Below are positions 1 through 8,494 of a stretch of DNA of 64,000 nucleotides, piece after piece. Within the stretch, counting starts at the first letter, position 1. Each line of letters starts with the position of its first letter. The translations under genes were made by a program, and so were the position numbers. This stretch comes from Streptomyces nojiriensis (lineage in GTDB: Bacteria > Actinomycetota > Actinomycetes > Streptomycetales > Streptomycetaceae): NCBI RefSeq assembly GCF_017639205.1, contig NZ_CP071139.1, positions 8,803,501-8,867,500 of the forward strand, written 5' to 3'. The notes under the pieces are model-generated. The model was not told the DNA's origin. It saw nothing but the letters and a program-made list of their open reading frames with translations, and ran no database searches.

Positions 1-1
1 C

Positions 2-55
2 GGCTACCCGCCGTCGAACGGCCGCCCCAAGGGCGGCGGCCGCGGCAAGGCCTAG
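2..55 (+). CDS. C-terminal end of an unidentified gene (partial)
   Basis: An open frame enters from the left edge and ends at the TAG at 53-55, giving a Gly/Arg/Lys-rich tail (ends RGKA). Too little is present to name a family. The stop overlaps the stop codon of the convergent histidine kinase gene by two bases, which supports both ends being real. Confidence 0.4.
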   Translation, partial: GYPPSNGRPKGGGRGKA

Positions 56-1224
56 GGAGCAGTGAGCGGTATCCGGGCTCGTACCTGCCAGTCGCCCTCG
101 GCGGTGGCCTCGGCACGGAAGGTGCCGCCGGCCAGGGTGACGCGTTCGCGCAGGCCCTTCAGTCCGTAGCCCGGGCGGGAGGTCGGCCGGGCCGTCCCGT
201 CGTTGGTTATCCGCACGGCGGCCTCGTGGGGACGGACGCGCACGTGGACGCTGACGTGGCGGCAGTGGCGTGCGTGCCGGCGGATGTTGGAGAGGGATTC
301 CACCGTCACGCGGTGCAGGGTGGCGGCCACCTCGGGCGGAACGGTGTCCGTCGGGCCCTCCTCGGTGAGGTGCGCCGGTACGCCGTTCAGGGCGAACCCC
401 CGCACCAGGGCCCGCAGGTCGTCCATGCCGGCGGGCGCGGCCGGAGGTGCGTCGCTCTCGCCGGCCCGGAGCCCGGCGACCATCTGCCGCATGGACGCGA
501 GCGCCTCCGCCCCGGTCTCCTCGATGCGCTGCAGAGCGGGCAGGACCATGTCGGGCCGCCTGGCGGCGACCGCCCGGGCGCCCTGGGCCTGCACCACGAT
601 GCCGGTCACGTGGTGGGCGAGGTGGTCGTGCAGATCCCTGGCCAGCTCGATCCGCTGTTCGAGCCGGATCCGGTGGGCGCGCTGCCGCCGGTCCGCCTCC
701 CACATCCGCGCGGTCACACTCGCCCCCGCCACCAGGACGGTGACCAGGGTGAGGCCGAACGCGACGGTCAGGCTCCCCTCCTGTACGCCGGTGGACAAGG
801 GGCGCACGACGACGGCCGCCGCCAGCAGCAGGGCGATGGGCGCGGTGGCGGGCGCCGGGCTCCGCCGGGCGACGAAGGCCAGTACCACCAGGAGGGCCAC
901 CGGCTCGAACGCCCCGTAGGCGGACGGGACGCCGACGGCGGTGTGACTCAGGTGCACGGCCGCGGAGCAGACCAGCGAGGCGATGGCGGCGGCGCCCCCG
1001 GCGTAGGCGTACGACCAGGCTTCCCTGAGCAGGGGCAGGGCGACGAGGACGGCGCCCACGGCCGTGGCCGACAGCGCGAGCCGGCCCTGCGACGCCGGCC
1101 CGGTGAACGTCCCGGCGCGTACGTCCGCCCAGGCCGCGGCCGCGAGCACACAGGCTGCGAGGGACCGCAGCAGGACCGCCGCCCTGCCGGGAACGGCGAG
1201 GAAGCGGAGGAAAGGAGACCACAT
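52..1224 (-). CDS. NarL/DesK-type sensor histidine kinase, no response regulator visible
   Basis: A 390-residue membrane sensor kinase that would autophosphorylate on histidine and pass the phosphate to a response regulator. Roughly the first 175 residues are hydrophobic, with about five membrane segments. A HisKA_3 dimerisation helix follows, with the phospho-acceptor in DLHDHL (His199). The C-terminal HATPase_c domain has an N-box (ESLSNIRRHA) and a GYGLKGL glycine box. Such kinases normally sit beside a LuxR-type response regulator. Here the downstream neighbour is a convergent gene end and the upstream neighbour is a MarR gene, so no partner is visible. A TAATCT box 7 nt before the ATG suggests a leaderless message. 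The class is certain; the signal sensed is unknown. Confidence 0.88.
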   Translation of the reverse strand: MWSPFLRFLAVPGRAAVLLRSLAACVLAAAAWADVRAGTFTGPASQGRLALSATAVGAVLVALPLLREAWSYAYAGGAAAIASLVCSAAVHLSHTAVGVPSAYGAFEPVALLVVLAFVARRSPAPATAPIALLLAAAVVVRPLSTGVQEGSLTVAFGLTLVTVLVAGASVTARMWEADRRQRAHRIRLEQRIELARDLHDHLAHHVTGIVVQAQGARAVAARRPDMVLPALQRIEETGAEALASMRQMVAGLRAGESDAPPAAPAGMDDLRALVRGFALNGVPAHLTEEGPTDTVPPEVAATLHRVTVESLSNIRRHARHCRHVSVHVRVRPHEAAVRITNDGTARPTSRPGYGLKGLRERVTLAGGTFRAEATAEGDWQVRARIPLTAP

Positions 1225-1231
1225 AGCGCGC

Positions 1232-1237
1232 AGATTA
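1232..1237 (-). promoter_or_regulatory. -10 box of the histidine kinase gene (leaderless type)
   Basis: TAATCT read on the minus strand, separated by 7 nt from the ATG at 1224. There is no Shine-Dalgarno sequence, so transcription probably starts at or next to the start codon. Confidence 0.45.
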
Positions 1238-1344
1238 GATCATCCGCTCGCCCGTCCCCGCGGCACCCACGAGACCGATGGCCGAGGATCGACGTAGCCT
1301 GCGCCGGTCGCGAACCGAGACCCTGCGGACGAGCGACGGCACGG

Positions 1345-1821
1345 CTACCGCGTGTGCGTGCTCGGGCCGGCCGCGTTGTGGATCAGCCGCCGGAGCACCT
1401 TCAGCGTGGTGACGTAGTCCGCGTCGTCGATGCCCTCGTGGAGGGCGGCACGGATCGCGGGGGCGTTGCGCGCGAGGTCCACCCGGGCCCGCTCACCCTC
1501 CTCGGTGAGCCACAGCCGGTGCTGCGGGTCCCGGGTCAGCCAGCCGCGTTCCAGGAGGACCTCGGCCTCCGCCGCCAGATCGTCCTCGTGCCGGATGTAG
1601 GAGGCCATGGCCTCGCGCAGCTCGGTCAGGGTCATTCCCTCGCCGTCGGGCGAGATGTCGTTCACCGACAGATTGCGCAGCAGCCAGAACTGGGGCTGGG
1701 TGTAGCCCTTCTCGGCCGTCCGGGCCCGGGTGTACGCGATGAGCGCCTCGTAGGCCGTACCCGTCCAGTAGGCGGCGGGCTGTCCGGCGAGTTCGGCGTC
1801 GGACATCTGCTGGGTCGTCAT
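1345..1821 (-). CDS. MarR-family transcriptional regulator
   Basis: A winged-helix regulator of about 158 residues. The start at 1821 is chosen because GAAGGGG lies just upstream; an in-frame ATG at 1890 has no such site. The protein has an N-terminal helix (YEALIAYTRARTAEKG), a winged-helix core (MTLTELREAMASY, then LLERGWLTRDPQHRLWLTEEGE) typical of the beta wing, and a C-terminal dimerisation helix. The length fits the MarR family (140-170 residues). It is transcribed in the same direction as the VOC gene upstream, 72 bp away, so the two may be expressed together. Ligand and targets cannot be read from the sequence. Confidence 0.75.
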   Translation of the reverse strand: MTTQQMSDAELAGQPAAYWTGTAYEALIAYTRARTAEKGYTQPQFWLLRNLSVNDISPDGEGMTLTELREAMASYIRHEDDLAAEAEVLLERGWLTRDPQHRLWLTEEGERARVDLARNAPAIRAALHEGIDDADYVTTLKVLRRLIHNAAGPSTHTR

Positions 1822-1893
1822 GTCGTGCCCCTTCTCGGTGCGGTGCAGGTCATGAGGAGACCGTAGGACCTCAAGTGCGGTTGAGGGCAAGGC

Positions 1894-2277
1894 TCAGGAA
1901 GGCGTCGCGGCGTGATCGGACTCGCTGCGCAGGACGCAGAATTCATTGCCTTCGGGATCGGCGAGAACCGCCCAGCCCGTACCGTCGGGCTGTCGGCGAT
2001 CGGTGACCAGGGTGGCTCCGAGCTTCAGCAGCCGCCCGACCTCCTCCTCGCGCGAGGTCGTCGGACGCAGGCACAGATGGATCCGGTTCTTGACCGTCTT
2101 CGGTTCCGGCACCTGGTTGAAGTACAGCAGCGGGCCCTCCGCAAGCATCACCGGGACCTCCCGGTCGCCCCGTCCGGCGTCCGGATGCAACGGGCAGCCG
2201 GTCACTTCACTCCAGAACCGGGCCAGTTCATACGCGTCCGAACAGTCGATCGCCACATTCTGCACCACTGAAACCAT
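1894..2277 (-). CDS. VOC-family (glyoxalase-like) protein
   Basis: A 127-residue single-module vicinal-oxygen-chelate protein. It opens with the usual beta strand and the D-x-A-Y-E-L-A-R-F-W helix motif. It contains NRIHLCLRP and the late GTGWAVLADPEGNEFCVL strand, where the Glu of GNEFC is the usual metal-ligand position. Members of this branch are resistance or isomerase-like proteins, or unassigned. It is read in the same direction as the MarR gene downstream. No substrate can be inferred. It is one of three VOC genes in the window (also at 28.6 and 56.5 kb). Confidence 0.8.
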   Translation of the reverse strand: MVSVVQNVAIDCSDAYELARFWSEVTGCPLHPDAGRGDREVPVMLAEGPLLYFNQVPEPKTVKNRIHLCLRPTTSREEEVGRLLKLGATLVTDRRQPDGTGWAVLADPEGNEFCVLRSESDHAATPS

Positions 2278-2325
2278 GCGGCTCAGCCTGCCTGAGCACC
2301 GCTCCCGTCCGCCACTGAAATCTCC

Positions 2326-2494
2326 CTAGGTCGTCTCTTTCGGATCTTGCTGGTCAAGCCCGCGTCGTCCGGTGCCGTGCATCGGCGCCTTGGCGGGGCG
2401 CCTTTGTACTGGACGTACTCGGGCGCTCCGCCAAGGCGGCGAGGTGCGGTGCCGGGCGGCGCGGGTCAGGCAAGATCCGGAAGAGACGGCCTAG
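2326..2494 (-). repeat. Long palindromic (MITE-like) element, copy A
   Basis: About 169 bp in which the two halves are near-perfect reverse complements. The outer ends are (G)(T/C)CGTCTCTT(T/C)CGGATCTTG inverted repeats flanked by CTAG on both sides, and the centre is built on TGTACTGGACGTAC. The reverse complement of this copy is clearly homologous to copy B at 18271-18438. CTAG at both flanks would fit a 4-bp target duplication like that of IS5-type elements (inference). There is no transposase inside. The right-hand CTAG contains the TAG stop codon of the Ser/Thr kinase gene, so the element begins exactly at the gene end. The transcript would fold into a very strong hairpin. Confidence 0.8.
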
Positions 2495-4398
2495 CCCTGT
2501 TTCGTCCAGCGCTGCGACGCCTCCCCGCCGCACGTCTTCGTCACCAGGCCGCCGCTCATGCCCAGGTCGAGACAGCCCCCGCTGAAGTCGTTGCGGAGGC
2601 TGCCGCCCGCCCCCGTACGCCACAGCCGGGCGGTGTCCTGGGAGCAGTCGCCGACGAAGACGGCCTGGTTGAGCATGTTGGCGTACAGGCAGCCGCCGCC
2701 CTGCTGGTTGACCAGTTTGAAGCTGCCGTCCGGCCCGCCCTGGACGGTCCACCGGGCGCTCGCGTCCGCGCAGTCGCCGTAGTCCGAGGCCCCGAAGACC
2801 TGCGTGATGCACTTGCTGTTGTTGCCGTTGCGGAAGCGGTAGGTGCCGGACGCGGGAGGGGCCGGGGGCGGCGGGGTCGTGGGCGCCGTGGACGTCCCGC
2901 CGCCGGAGGGGCGCGTGCTGCCCGAGCCGCCCGCGTTCGCGGGGTTGCCGGAGTTCCCGGCGCCGCCCGAGCCGGGCTGTGCACCGCCGCCGGGGAGGGT
3001 GCCGGGGCCGGTGCCGGGGCCGGGGCCGCCCGCGCCCCCGGCGGCCGCGGCCTGTCCCGGGTCCTGGGCGGGCGGCTGCGCCGGTGACGCCGTACCCGAC
3101 GGGCTGCCGCCCGCCGTGCCGGCCGTACCCGCCGCGGCCCCCGGTGCCGTCGGGTCGGCCGGAGCCGGAGCCGGAGCCGGAGCCGTGACCGGGGCGGACG
3201 GGGAGTTCCCGGCCCCGGCCCGCAGCGCGGAGGCGTAGGGAAGGTGCTGGATGGCGAGGGTCGTACCGCCCGCGACCACGACGACGGGCACGACGGCGAG
3301 GAGGGCGCGGGTGCGGCGGCGCGGCGCGGCCCGTTCCGGCCGGGCCGTGACCGGGGGAGCGGGGGTCGCCGGAGCCGGGGCCTTCTCGGGAGCCGGTTCC
3401 GGTTCCGGCTCCCGCTCGGGCTCCGGCCGTTCGCCGGTGAGCGGGATCGTCGGTACGTCGGCCTGCTGGACGTCCGCGGCGAAGGCGGCCCGCTCGGTCA
3501 GGTGCTCGGTGACGGCCTCCGGCCACAGCGGGGTGGTGAACGGCCCGTGCTCGCGGGCGCGTTCGAGGAGTTCGGCGGCGGTGGGGCGTCCCTCCGGGTC
3601 CTTGTCGAGGCAGGCCGCGACGAGCTCGGCGAGGTCCGGCTCCAGCTGCCGCAACGGCTCCAGGTCGGGTTCCTCGTGGACGATGCGGTACAGCACCCCG
3701 TGCCCCGACTCGTCGCCGAACGGCGGCTGACCGCACGCCGCGTACGCGAGTACGGAGCCCAGCGCGAACACATCGGTGGCGCCGCTCAACCGCCTTCGGC
3801 CCGAGGCCTGTTCGGGTGCCATGTAGGCGGGCGTACCCACGACCATGCCGGTCCGGGTCAGCTGGCTCTGTTCGGCGGCGCGCGCCACACCGAAGTCGAT
3901 GAGGGTGAGACCGTCGACGGTCAGCATGACGTTGGACGGCTTGAGGTCCCGGTGCACCATGTCCAGCGCGTGCACCGCCGCCAGCCCCGCCGCGGCCTCC
4001 CGCAGCAGCAGCCACAGCGCCGGCGCGGGCAGCGGGCCGCCGTGCAGTGCGATGGCCTCCCTCAGGGTGAGCCCGGGGATGTACGCGGTGGCGAACCACG
4101 GGGGAGTGGCGGTGCGGTCGCTGTCGAGCAGCGGCGCGGTGGCGTCCTCGGGCAGCCGGGCGAGGTTGTCCAGCTCGTGCCCGAAACGGCGCAGGAAGTC
4201 CTGGTCCTCCCCGACGACGGAGGACAGCAGTTGCTTGACGGCGACGTACCGGCCCTCGCGGATGCCGAGGTAGACGCGCCCCATGCCACCGGCCCCGAGC
4301 CGGCCCACCAGCGGGATCGACCCGATACTGCGCGGATCCGCCGCCTCCAGCGGCTCGGCCCCGCTCCCCGTCAGCTCCGACACGTCAGCCAGCCCCAC
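2491..4398 (-). CDS. Membrane Ser/Thr protein kinase with C-terminal ricin-type lectin domain
   Basis: About 635 residues from the GTG at 4398 (a second GTG at 4383 is possible); the open frame extends further upstream but lacks homology there. The Hanks kinase domain occupies about residues 20-280, with the glycine loop GRLGAGGMGRVY, the VAVK lysine, HRDLKPSN, IDFG and YMAPEQ. A Pro/Glu/Ala-rich linker leads to one transmembrane helix (RALLAVVPVVVVAGG). A Gly/Pro/Ser-rich outside stretch and a C-terminal beta-trefoil-like segment follow (CITQVFG, CADASARW, CLYAN, CLDLGMS, SQRWTKQG). The kinase is cytoplasmic and the lectin-like module extracellular, suggesting glycan sensing. It is divergent from the CHAT gene. 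The stop codon lies within the end of palindromic element A. Confidence 0.85.
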   Translation of the reverse strand: MGLADVSELTGSGAEPLEAADPRSIGSIPLVGRLGAGGMGRVYLGIREGRYVAVKQLLSSVVGEDQDFLRRFGHELDNLARLPEDATAPLLDSDRTATPPWFATAYIPGLTLREAIALHGGPLPAPALWLLLREAAAGLAAVHALDMVHRDLKPSNVMLTVDGLTLIDFGVARAAEQSQLTRTGMVVGTPAYMAPEQASGRRRLSGATDVFALGSVLAYAACGQPPFGDESGHGVLYRIVHEEPDLEPLRQLEPDLAELVAACLDKDPEGRPTAAELLERAREHGPFTTPLWPEAVTEHLTERAAFAADVQQADVPTIPLTGERPEPEREPEPEPAPEKAPAPATPAPPVTARPERAAPRRRTRALLAVVPVVVVAGGTTLAIQHLPYASALRAGAGNSPSAPVTAPAPAPAPADPTAPGAAAGTAGTAGGSPSGTASPAQPPAQDPGQAAAAGGAGGPGPGTGPGTLPGGGAQPGSGGAGNSGNPANAGGSGSTRPSGGGTSTAPTTPPPPAPPASGTYRFRNGNNSKCITQVFGASDYGDCADASARWTVQGGPDGSFKLVNQQGGGCLYANMLNQAVFVGDCSQDTARLWRTGAGGSLRNDFSGGCLDLGMSGGLVTKTCGGEASQRWTKQG

Positions 4399-4422
4399 TC
4401 GAAATTGGAGAAGTTTCCAGAA

Positions 4423-4451
4423 ATCTAACCCTGATGATCCCGGAACGGCAA
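4423..4451 (-). promoter_or_regulatory. Promoter of the lectin-kinase gene
   Basis: On the minus strand, a TTGCCG -35 box (4446-4451) is separated by 17 bp from TTAGAT (4423-4428). A start site about 7 nt on would leave a short leader before the GTG at 4398. Confidence 0.45.
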
Positions 4452-4572
4452 CGCGGGTCGCCGAAAGCCGAGTTGATCCTGTTTTCGCCCCGGAGGCCCC
4501 CGGAACGCGCCATCGGGCCCCTTGCGCCCCCCTGTGCGATCGGCCCACGCGACGACCGGGCCCTGCCGGTGG

Positions 4573-4578
4573 GATAAT
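4573..4578 (+). promoter_or_regulatory. -10 box for the CHAT-lipase operon
   Basis: GATAAT in a GC-rich stretch about 65 bp upstream of the CHAT start, facing away from the kinase promoter. No convincing -35 is seen at 16-18 bp, so an activator or an extended -10 may be needed. Confidence 0.35.
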
Positions 4579-4642
4579 CCAGTCGGGGAGACAGATGTGA
4601 CGCACTCGGATCGAGAAGCTCGGGCGACTCGAAGGGAGGAGC

Positions 4643-6862
4643 GTGGTGAGCACCCCCGCCGCCGCTCGCATCGCTGACCTGCTGGAGGACGTACCGACGG
4701 ACTCGAACCCGCCCGCCCGGTTCCCCGTTCCGGCTCCCGACCGACCCCCGCGGACCGATGGTCCAACGCTCAACATCACTGTGATCTGGGGCGACATAGC
4801 CCGGATCGCGGCCGATCTGCACGTCACGGGTCACTACCAGTCGGTAGTGCCCGCGGCCGCGGAACTCGCACTCGACCGGGCCATCTCCGTCGACCCCCGC
4901 CGCACCATCACCGAGCACACCAAGCTCGGCTGGATCGAAGCCCAGTTGGGCGAGGTCACGTACTTCCCCTGCAAGGAGGGCCCCGTGCGCTGCGCGGCCG
5001 TCGTCGGCATGGGACCGATGGGCACCCTGACGGAACGCCGCGCCGTCCAGCTGTACGCCTCCCTGCTCGGCGAAGCGCTCGGGCTCGGCCACGTCGGGAC
5101 CATGGCCACCGTGCTCATCGGCTCGGGCACGGGCAATCTGGCCGTCAAGCAGGCGGCCCGCGCCCTCGTCCGGGGATTCGCCGACACCCTGGCGCCACTG
5201 GGCCCGCCCGCGCCGCCGCCCCGGCTCACCGACGTACTCCTCATGGAGGTCGACCGGCTGCGCGCGGAACAGCTCCACCTCGCACTCACGGACTGCGCCG
5301 CGAAGCTCCCGCAGGTACGGATCGTCCCCGGGCTGCGCGAGGAGAGCGGCGGCGAGCTCTTCGGGCCCTCCGCCGCGGTGTACGCACTGTCGGCGCTGAC
5401 CGGGCTCGCCGGGCCGACGGGCGCGGCCGCCACCGACGGCACTCCGGGCGGCCCCGGCCCGCCGGCCGCGCAGGACGTCCTCGGCACCGTGCTCGCCGGC
5501 TTCGACGCCAACATCCAGGGAAAGATCCGCGAGCAGCTGGCGGACCTGGCCTCGGTGGAACGCACCGAACTGTCCCTGAGCGTCCGCAGACCGGCGGAGG
5601 GCCAGGACGACGCGGTGCCCGTCAGGATGTCCGTCCAGTCGGGGGTCGGCGGCCTGCGCTGGGCGGCGCTGACCGGGCGGGCCACCGTACCGGAGCGGCT
5701 CGTACCGGTGGACATGGACCTGCTCCGCGAACTCGTGGACCGGCTGACGGAACCGAGCGTCAAGGACGCGTGCGAACTGCCCGACCTGCTGTCCCGGTTC
5801 GTGGTGCCGCCGGACTTCCAGCGGCTGCTCACCGACGACTCGACGGTGCTGCTGGAACTGGACCGGGACACGGCCTCCGTGCCCTGGGAGTTCCTGGCCG
5901 AGATCCAGCAGGCCGGTATGGAGCAGCGCGATCCCCTGGCGATCCGCACCCAGCTGTCCAGGCAACTGCGCACGACCTACTCGCGGGTGATGACCGAGGG
6001 CCTGGCGGACGGTCCGCTGCGCGCTCTGGTGATCGGCGACCCGGGAGACCCGGAGAAGGGCTTCCACCTGCCCGGCGCCCGTCAGGAGGCCCTCGCGGTG
6101 GCCTCGCGGCTCAAGGAGCTCGGCGCGAAGGTCAGCCTCTTCGTCGGCGCGGCGAACGCGCTGCGCCAGCCGGGCGTCGACCCCGCCCGGCGCCTGGACG
6201 TGCTGCGGGTCCTGCTGTGCGGGGGCAACCACATCGTGCACTACTGCGGACACAGCGACTTCGACCTCTCCGGTACGGGACGCCGCTCGGGCTGGGTCTT
6301 CGCGGACGGCCTGCTGACCGCCCAGGAGCTCGCCCTGCTCGAACGCCCGCCGCTGATCGTCGTCGCCAACGCCTGCTACACGGCCCGCCTCGGCGCTGCC
6401 GCCGCCGGCCCCGGCACCCCGGACGGAGCGCCTGGCCTCGCCGGCCGCAGCCCCTGGGGGAACCCGCAGGCCGCGCTGGTCCCGAGCCTCGCCGACGAGT
6501 TCCTGCGCATGGGCGTGGGGCACTACATCGGGGCGGCCTGGCGGATCCCCGACGACCAGGGGATCACCTTCGCCGACCAGTTCTACACGCACCTGTTCAC
6601 GGGCGGGTCCGGCGAGGCGGCCCCGACGGTGGGCGGCGCCGTCCGCACGGCGCGCAGGCGCCTCTACGGGCTGCGCGCCGGGGGGCAGGGGGAGCAGGAC
6701 GGCGGCGGTCCGGGCGGCCGGAACGGCCCTGACGGCTCCGGCGGCCCCGACGACTCCTACCGCCCGGACATCACGGCGAGCGGGCAGCGCTGGAGTTCCT
6801 GGGCCGCCTACCAGCACTACGGCGACGCGGCCGACCCATTCGTCCGATCAGGGGGTAGCTAG
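4643..6862 (+). CDS. CHAT-domain (caspase-fold) protease with N-terminal macro/M17-like domain
   Basis: 739 residues from a GTG preceded by GAAGGGAGG. About residues 40-190 (NITVIWGDIARIAADLHVTG, GTGNLAVKQAARALVRGF) resemble the macro-like N-domain of leucyl aminopeptidases. A variable middle follows. The C-terminal half, from about 400, is a CHAT peptidase: DTASVPWEFL, LPGARQEA, then the dyad His537 (HYCGHSDFD) and Cys578 (VVANACYTA), and a late GAAWRIPDDQG strand. CHAT proteases act as regulated effectors, for example in CRISPR-linked Craspase and with bacterial gasdermins. The next gene, 11 bp downstream, encodes an LCAT-type lipase, so the natural hypothesis is proteolytic control of that lipase. 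Substrate and trigger are unknown. Confidence 0.8.
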   Translation: MVSTPAAARIADLLEDVPTDSNPPARFPVPAPDRPPRTDGPTLNITVIWGDIARIAADLHVTGHYQSVVPAAAELALDRAISVDPRRTITEHTKLGWIEAQLGEVTYFPCKEGPVRCAAVVGMGPMGTLTERRAVQLYASLLGEALGLGHVGTMATVLIGSGTGNLAVKQAARALVRGFADTLAPLGPPAPPPRLTDVLLMEVDRLRAEQLHLALTDCAAKLPQVRIVPGLREESGGELFGPSAAVYALSALTGLAGPTGAAATDGTPGGPGPPAAQDVLGTVLAGFDANIQGKIREQLADLASVERTELSLSVRRPAEGQDDAVPVRMSVQSGVGGLRWAALTGRATVPERLVPVDMDLLRELVDRLTEPSVKDACELPDLLSRFVVPPDFQRLLTDDSTVLLELDRDTASVPWEFLAEIQQAGMEQRDPLAIRTQLSRQLRTTYSRVMTEGLADGPLRALVIGDPGDPEKGFHLPGARQEALAVASRLKELGAKVSLFVGAANALRQPGVDPARRLDVLRVLLCGGNHIVHYCGHSDFDLSGTGRRSGWVFADGLLTAQELALLERPPLIVVANACYTARLGAAAAGPGTPDGAPGLAGRSPWGNPQAALVPSLADEFLRMGVGHYIGAAWRIPDDQGITFADQFYTHLFTGGSGEAAPTVGGAVRTARRRLYGLRAGGQGEQDGGGPGGRNGPDGSGGPDDSYRPDITASGQRWSSWAAYQHYGDAADPFVRSGGS

Positions 6863-6873
6863 GAGGCCCACTC

Positions 6874-8328
6874 ATGGCCAGGATCCCGATGGCCGATGTC
6901 GTCGTACTGCTCCCCGGTATCGGCGGGAGCGTGCTGACGAGGAACGGCAAGGACGTGTGGGCGCCCTCCGCCTCGGCGGTACTGGGCGCGCTGGCGAGCC
7001 TGGGCGGCTCGCTGGAGTCCCTGGAACTCGGTGCGGACGACTGGCTCGTGGACGATCTCGGCGACGGCGTCGCCGCCGACCGTCTGGTGCCCGACCTGCA
7101 CACCCTGCCCGGACTGTGGAAGATCGACGGCTACACGGCGATCGAGAAGTTCCTGCTGGCCCGGTTCGATCTGCAGAAGGGCCGGAACTACTTCCCGTTC
7201 CCGTACGACTGGCGGCGCGACAACCGGGCCGCCGCCCGCAGGCTCGCCGATCAGAGCGCCGTCTGGCTGCGGGACTGGCGCGGGACGAGCGGCAACTCCG
7301 CGGCCCAGCTCGTCCTGATCGGGCACTCGATGGGCGGGCTCGTCTCCCGCTACTTCGTCGAGGTGCTGGGCGGCTGGAAGGACACCCGGGCCATCGTGAC
7401 CTTCGGGACCCCCTACTACGGTTCGCTCAACGCCGTCGAGTTCCTGTGCAACGGCTTCCACAAGCGGATCGGCCCGTTCGAGAAGGACCTCACGCGCCTC
7501 CTGCGCTCCTTCACCGGCCTGCACCAGCTCGCACCCGTCTACCGGTGCGTGTACGGGCCCGACGGCGAGGCGGCCACCCCGGCCAAGGCCGGGCTGCCCG
7601 GCTGGCACCCGCAGTGGAGCAGCCACCTCACCGACTTCTTCGGCGAGATGGAGAAGGCGGCCGCCGACAACCGGAAGGAATCCGCCTGGGAGTCCAACCA
7701 GGTGGTCTACCACCCCATCGTCGGCATGGACCAGCCCACCCGGCAGTCGGCCCGGCTCACGGACCACAAGGTCGAGACCCTGATGCTCCGCGGGGACGAG
7801 GACGAGGGCGGCGACGGCACGGTGCCCAAGCTCTCCGCCGCCCTCTCCGGCACCGAGGACGCCCGCACCTTCGTCCCCCAGAAGCACGGGAGCCTGCAGA
7901 ACCACGACGCGATGCTCGACCACCTCGGCGGCATCCTCCAGTCCCTGCACGACATCCGCATCGACGACCTGCGCGCCGCCGTGACCTCGTGGTTCAGCTA
8001 CCTCGGTGACGACCTCTACCTCGCCGACGAACCCGTCGTCTGCGAGGTCGGCGCCATCAGCGCGCTCAGCGAGGGCGAACTGCCCGAGGTGCCCGCGCGA
8101 CTCTCGGTGACCGACCGGGCCTCCGGCCGGGCGGTGGTCGCCCGCGACCTCACGGTCGCGCGGGAGCGGCAGCGGGTCGACATCGGCGTGCTGCCCGCCG
8201 GTACGTACGACCTGCTGATCAGCGCCGGAGCCGACACGGCCCCGCTGTCCGACGTCTTCGTCGTCGCCGGACCGGACGGTACGGACGCCGTCGGGGCCAC
8301 GGACGGCACCCGCGTGCCGGAGGGGTGA
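6874..8328 (+). CDS. LCAT-like alpha/beta hydrolase (lipase/acyltransferase)
   Basis: 484 residues with no obvious signal peptide, starting at an ATG after AGGAGG. The N-terminus is a hydrolase strand and oxyanion loop (VVLLPGIGGSVL). The nucleophile is Ser152 in GHSMGG, and FGTPYYGS follows. The acid is probably the Asp in GGDGTVP, a signature of the lecithin:cholesterol acyltransferase/phospholipase family, and the His lies in the QKHGSLQNHDAML region. About 100 C-terminal residues form an added beta-rich module. Co-transcription with the CHAT protease (11-bp gap) suggests a protease-controlled lipase that could attack membranes. The family call is strong; the role is inferred. Confidence 0.82.
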   Translation: MARIPMADVVVLLPGIGGSVLTRNGKDVWAPSASAVLGALASLGGSLESLELGADDWLVDDLGDGVAADRLVPDLHTLPGLWKIDGYTAIEKFLLARFDLQKGRNYFPFPYDWRRDNRAAARRLADQSAVWLRDWRGTSGNSAAQLVLIGHSMGGLVSRYFVEVLGGWKDTRAIVTFGTPYYGSLNAVEFLCNGFHKRIGPFEKDLTRLLRSFTGLHQLAPVYRCVYGPDGEAATPAKAGLPGWHPQWSSHLTDFFGEMEKAAADNRKESAWESNQVVYHPIVGMDQPTRQSARLTDHKVETLMLRGDEDEGGDGTVPKLSAALSGTEDARTFVPQKHGSLQNHDAMLDHLGGILQSLHDIRIDDLRAAVTSWFSYLGDDLYLADEPVVCEVGAISALSEGELPEVPARLSVTDRASGRAVVARDLTVARERQRVDIGVLPAGTYDLLISAGADTAPLSDVFVVAGPDGTDAVGATDGTRVPEG

Positions 8329-8494
8329 CAGCCCCCGCTCCGCGTGAGCCCCCGCCGGGGTAAGAATCGTGACAACGATTACATTCATCCCCAAAACGAG
8401 CATCCAGCAGGGATCATTATTTCCCGTAATTGTCGTATATGGCTGCCATTGCGGCCCGCGCCACCTGAGGACCGGTCGGCGCTACGGGAGAGAT
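8329..8494 (+). promoter_or_regulatory. AT-rich leader upstream of the VanW gene
   Basis: This 166-bp gap is much richer in A/T than its surroundings (from about 8365 to 8445) and lies between two GC-rich genes read in the same direction. It probably holds the promoter. No -35/-10 pair could be fixed with confidence. Confidence 0.35.

Noticed and set aside
226..1866. Long plus-strand open frame across the histidine kinase and MarR genes
   Set aside because: It is antisense to two recognisable genes and has an Arg/Gly/Pro-rich composition, as expected from a GC-rich reverse frame.
2354..2490. Open frames inside the palindromic elements encoding LFRILP...RRPAPHLAAL-type peptides
   Set aside because: They recur only because the element recurs; both strands of a palindrome read similarly, with no start site.
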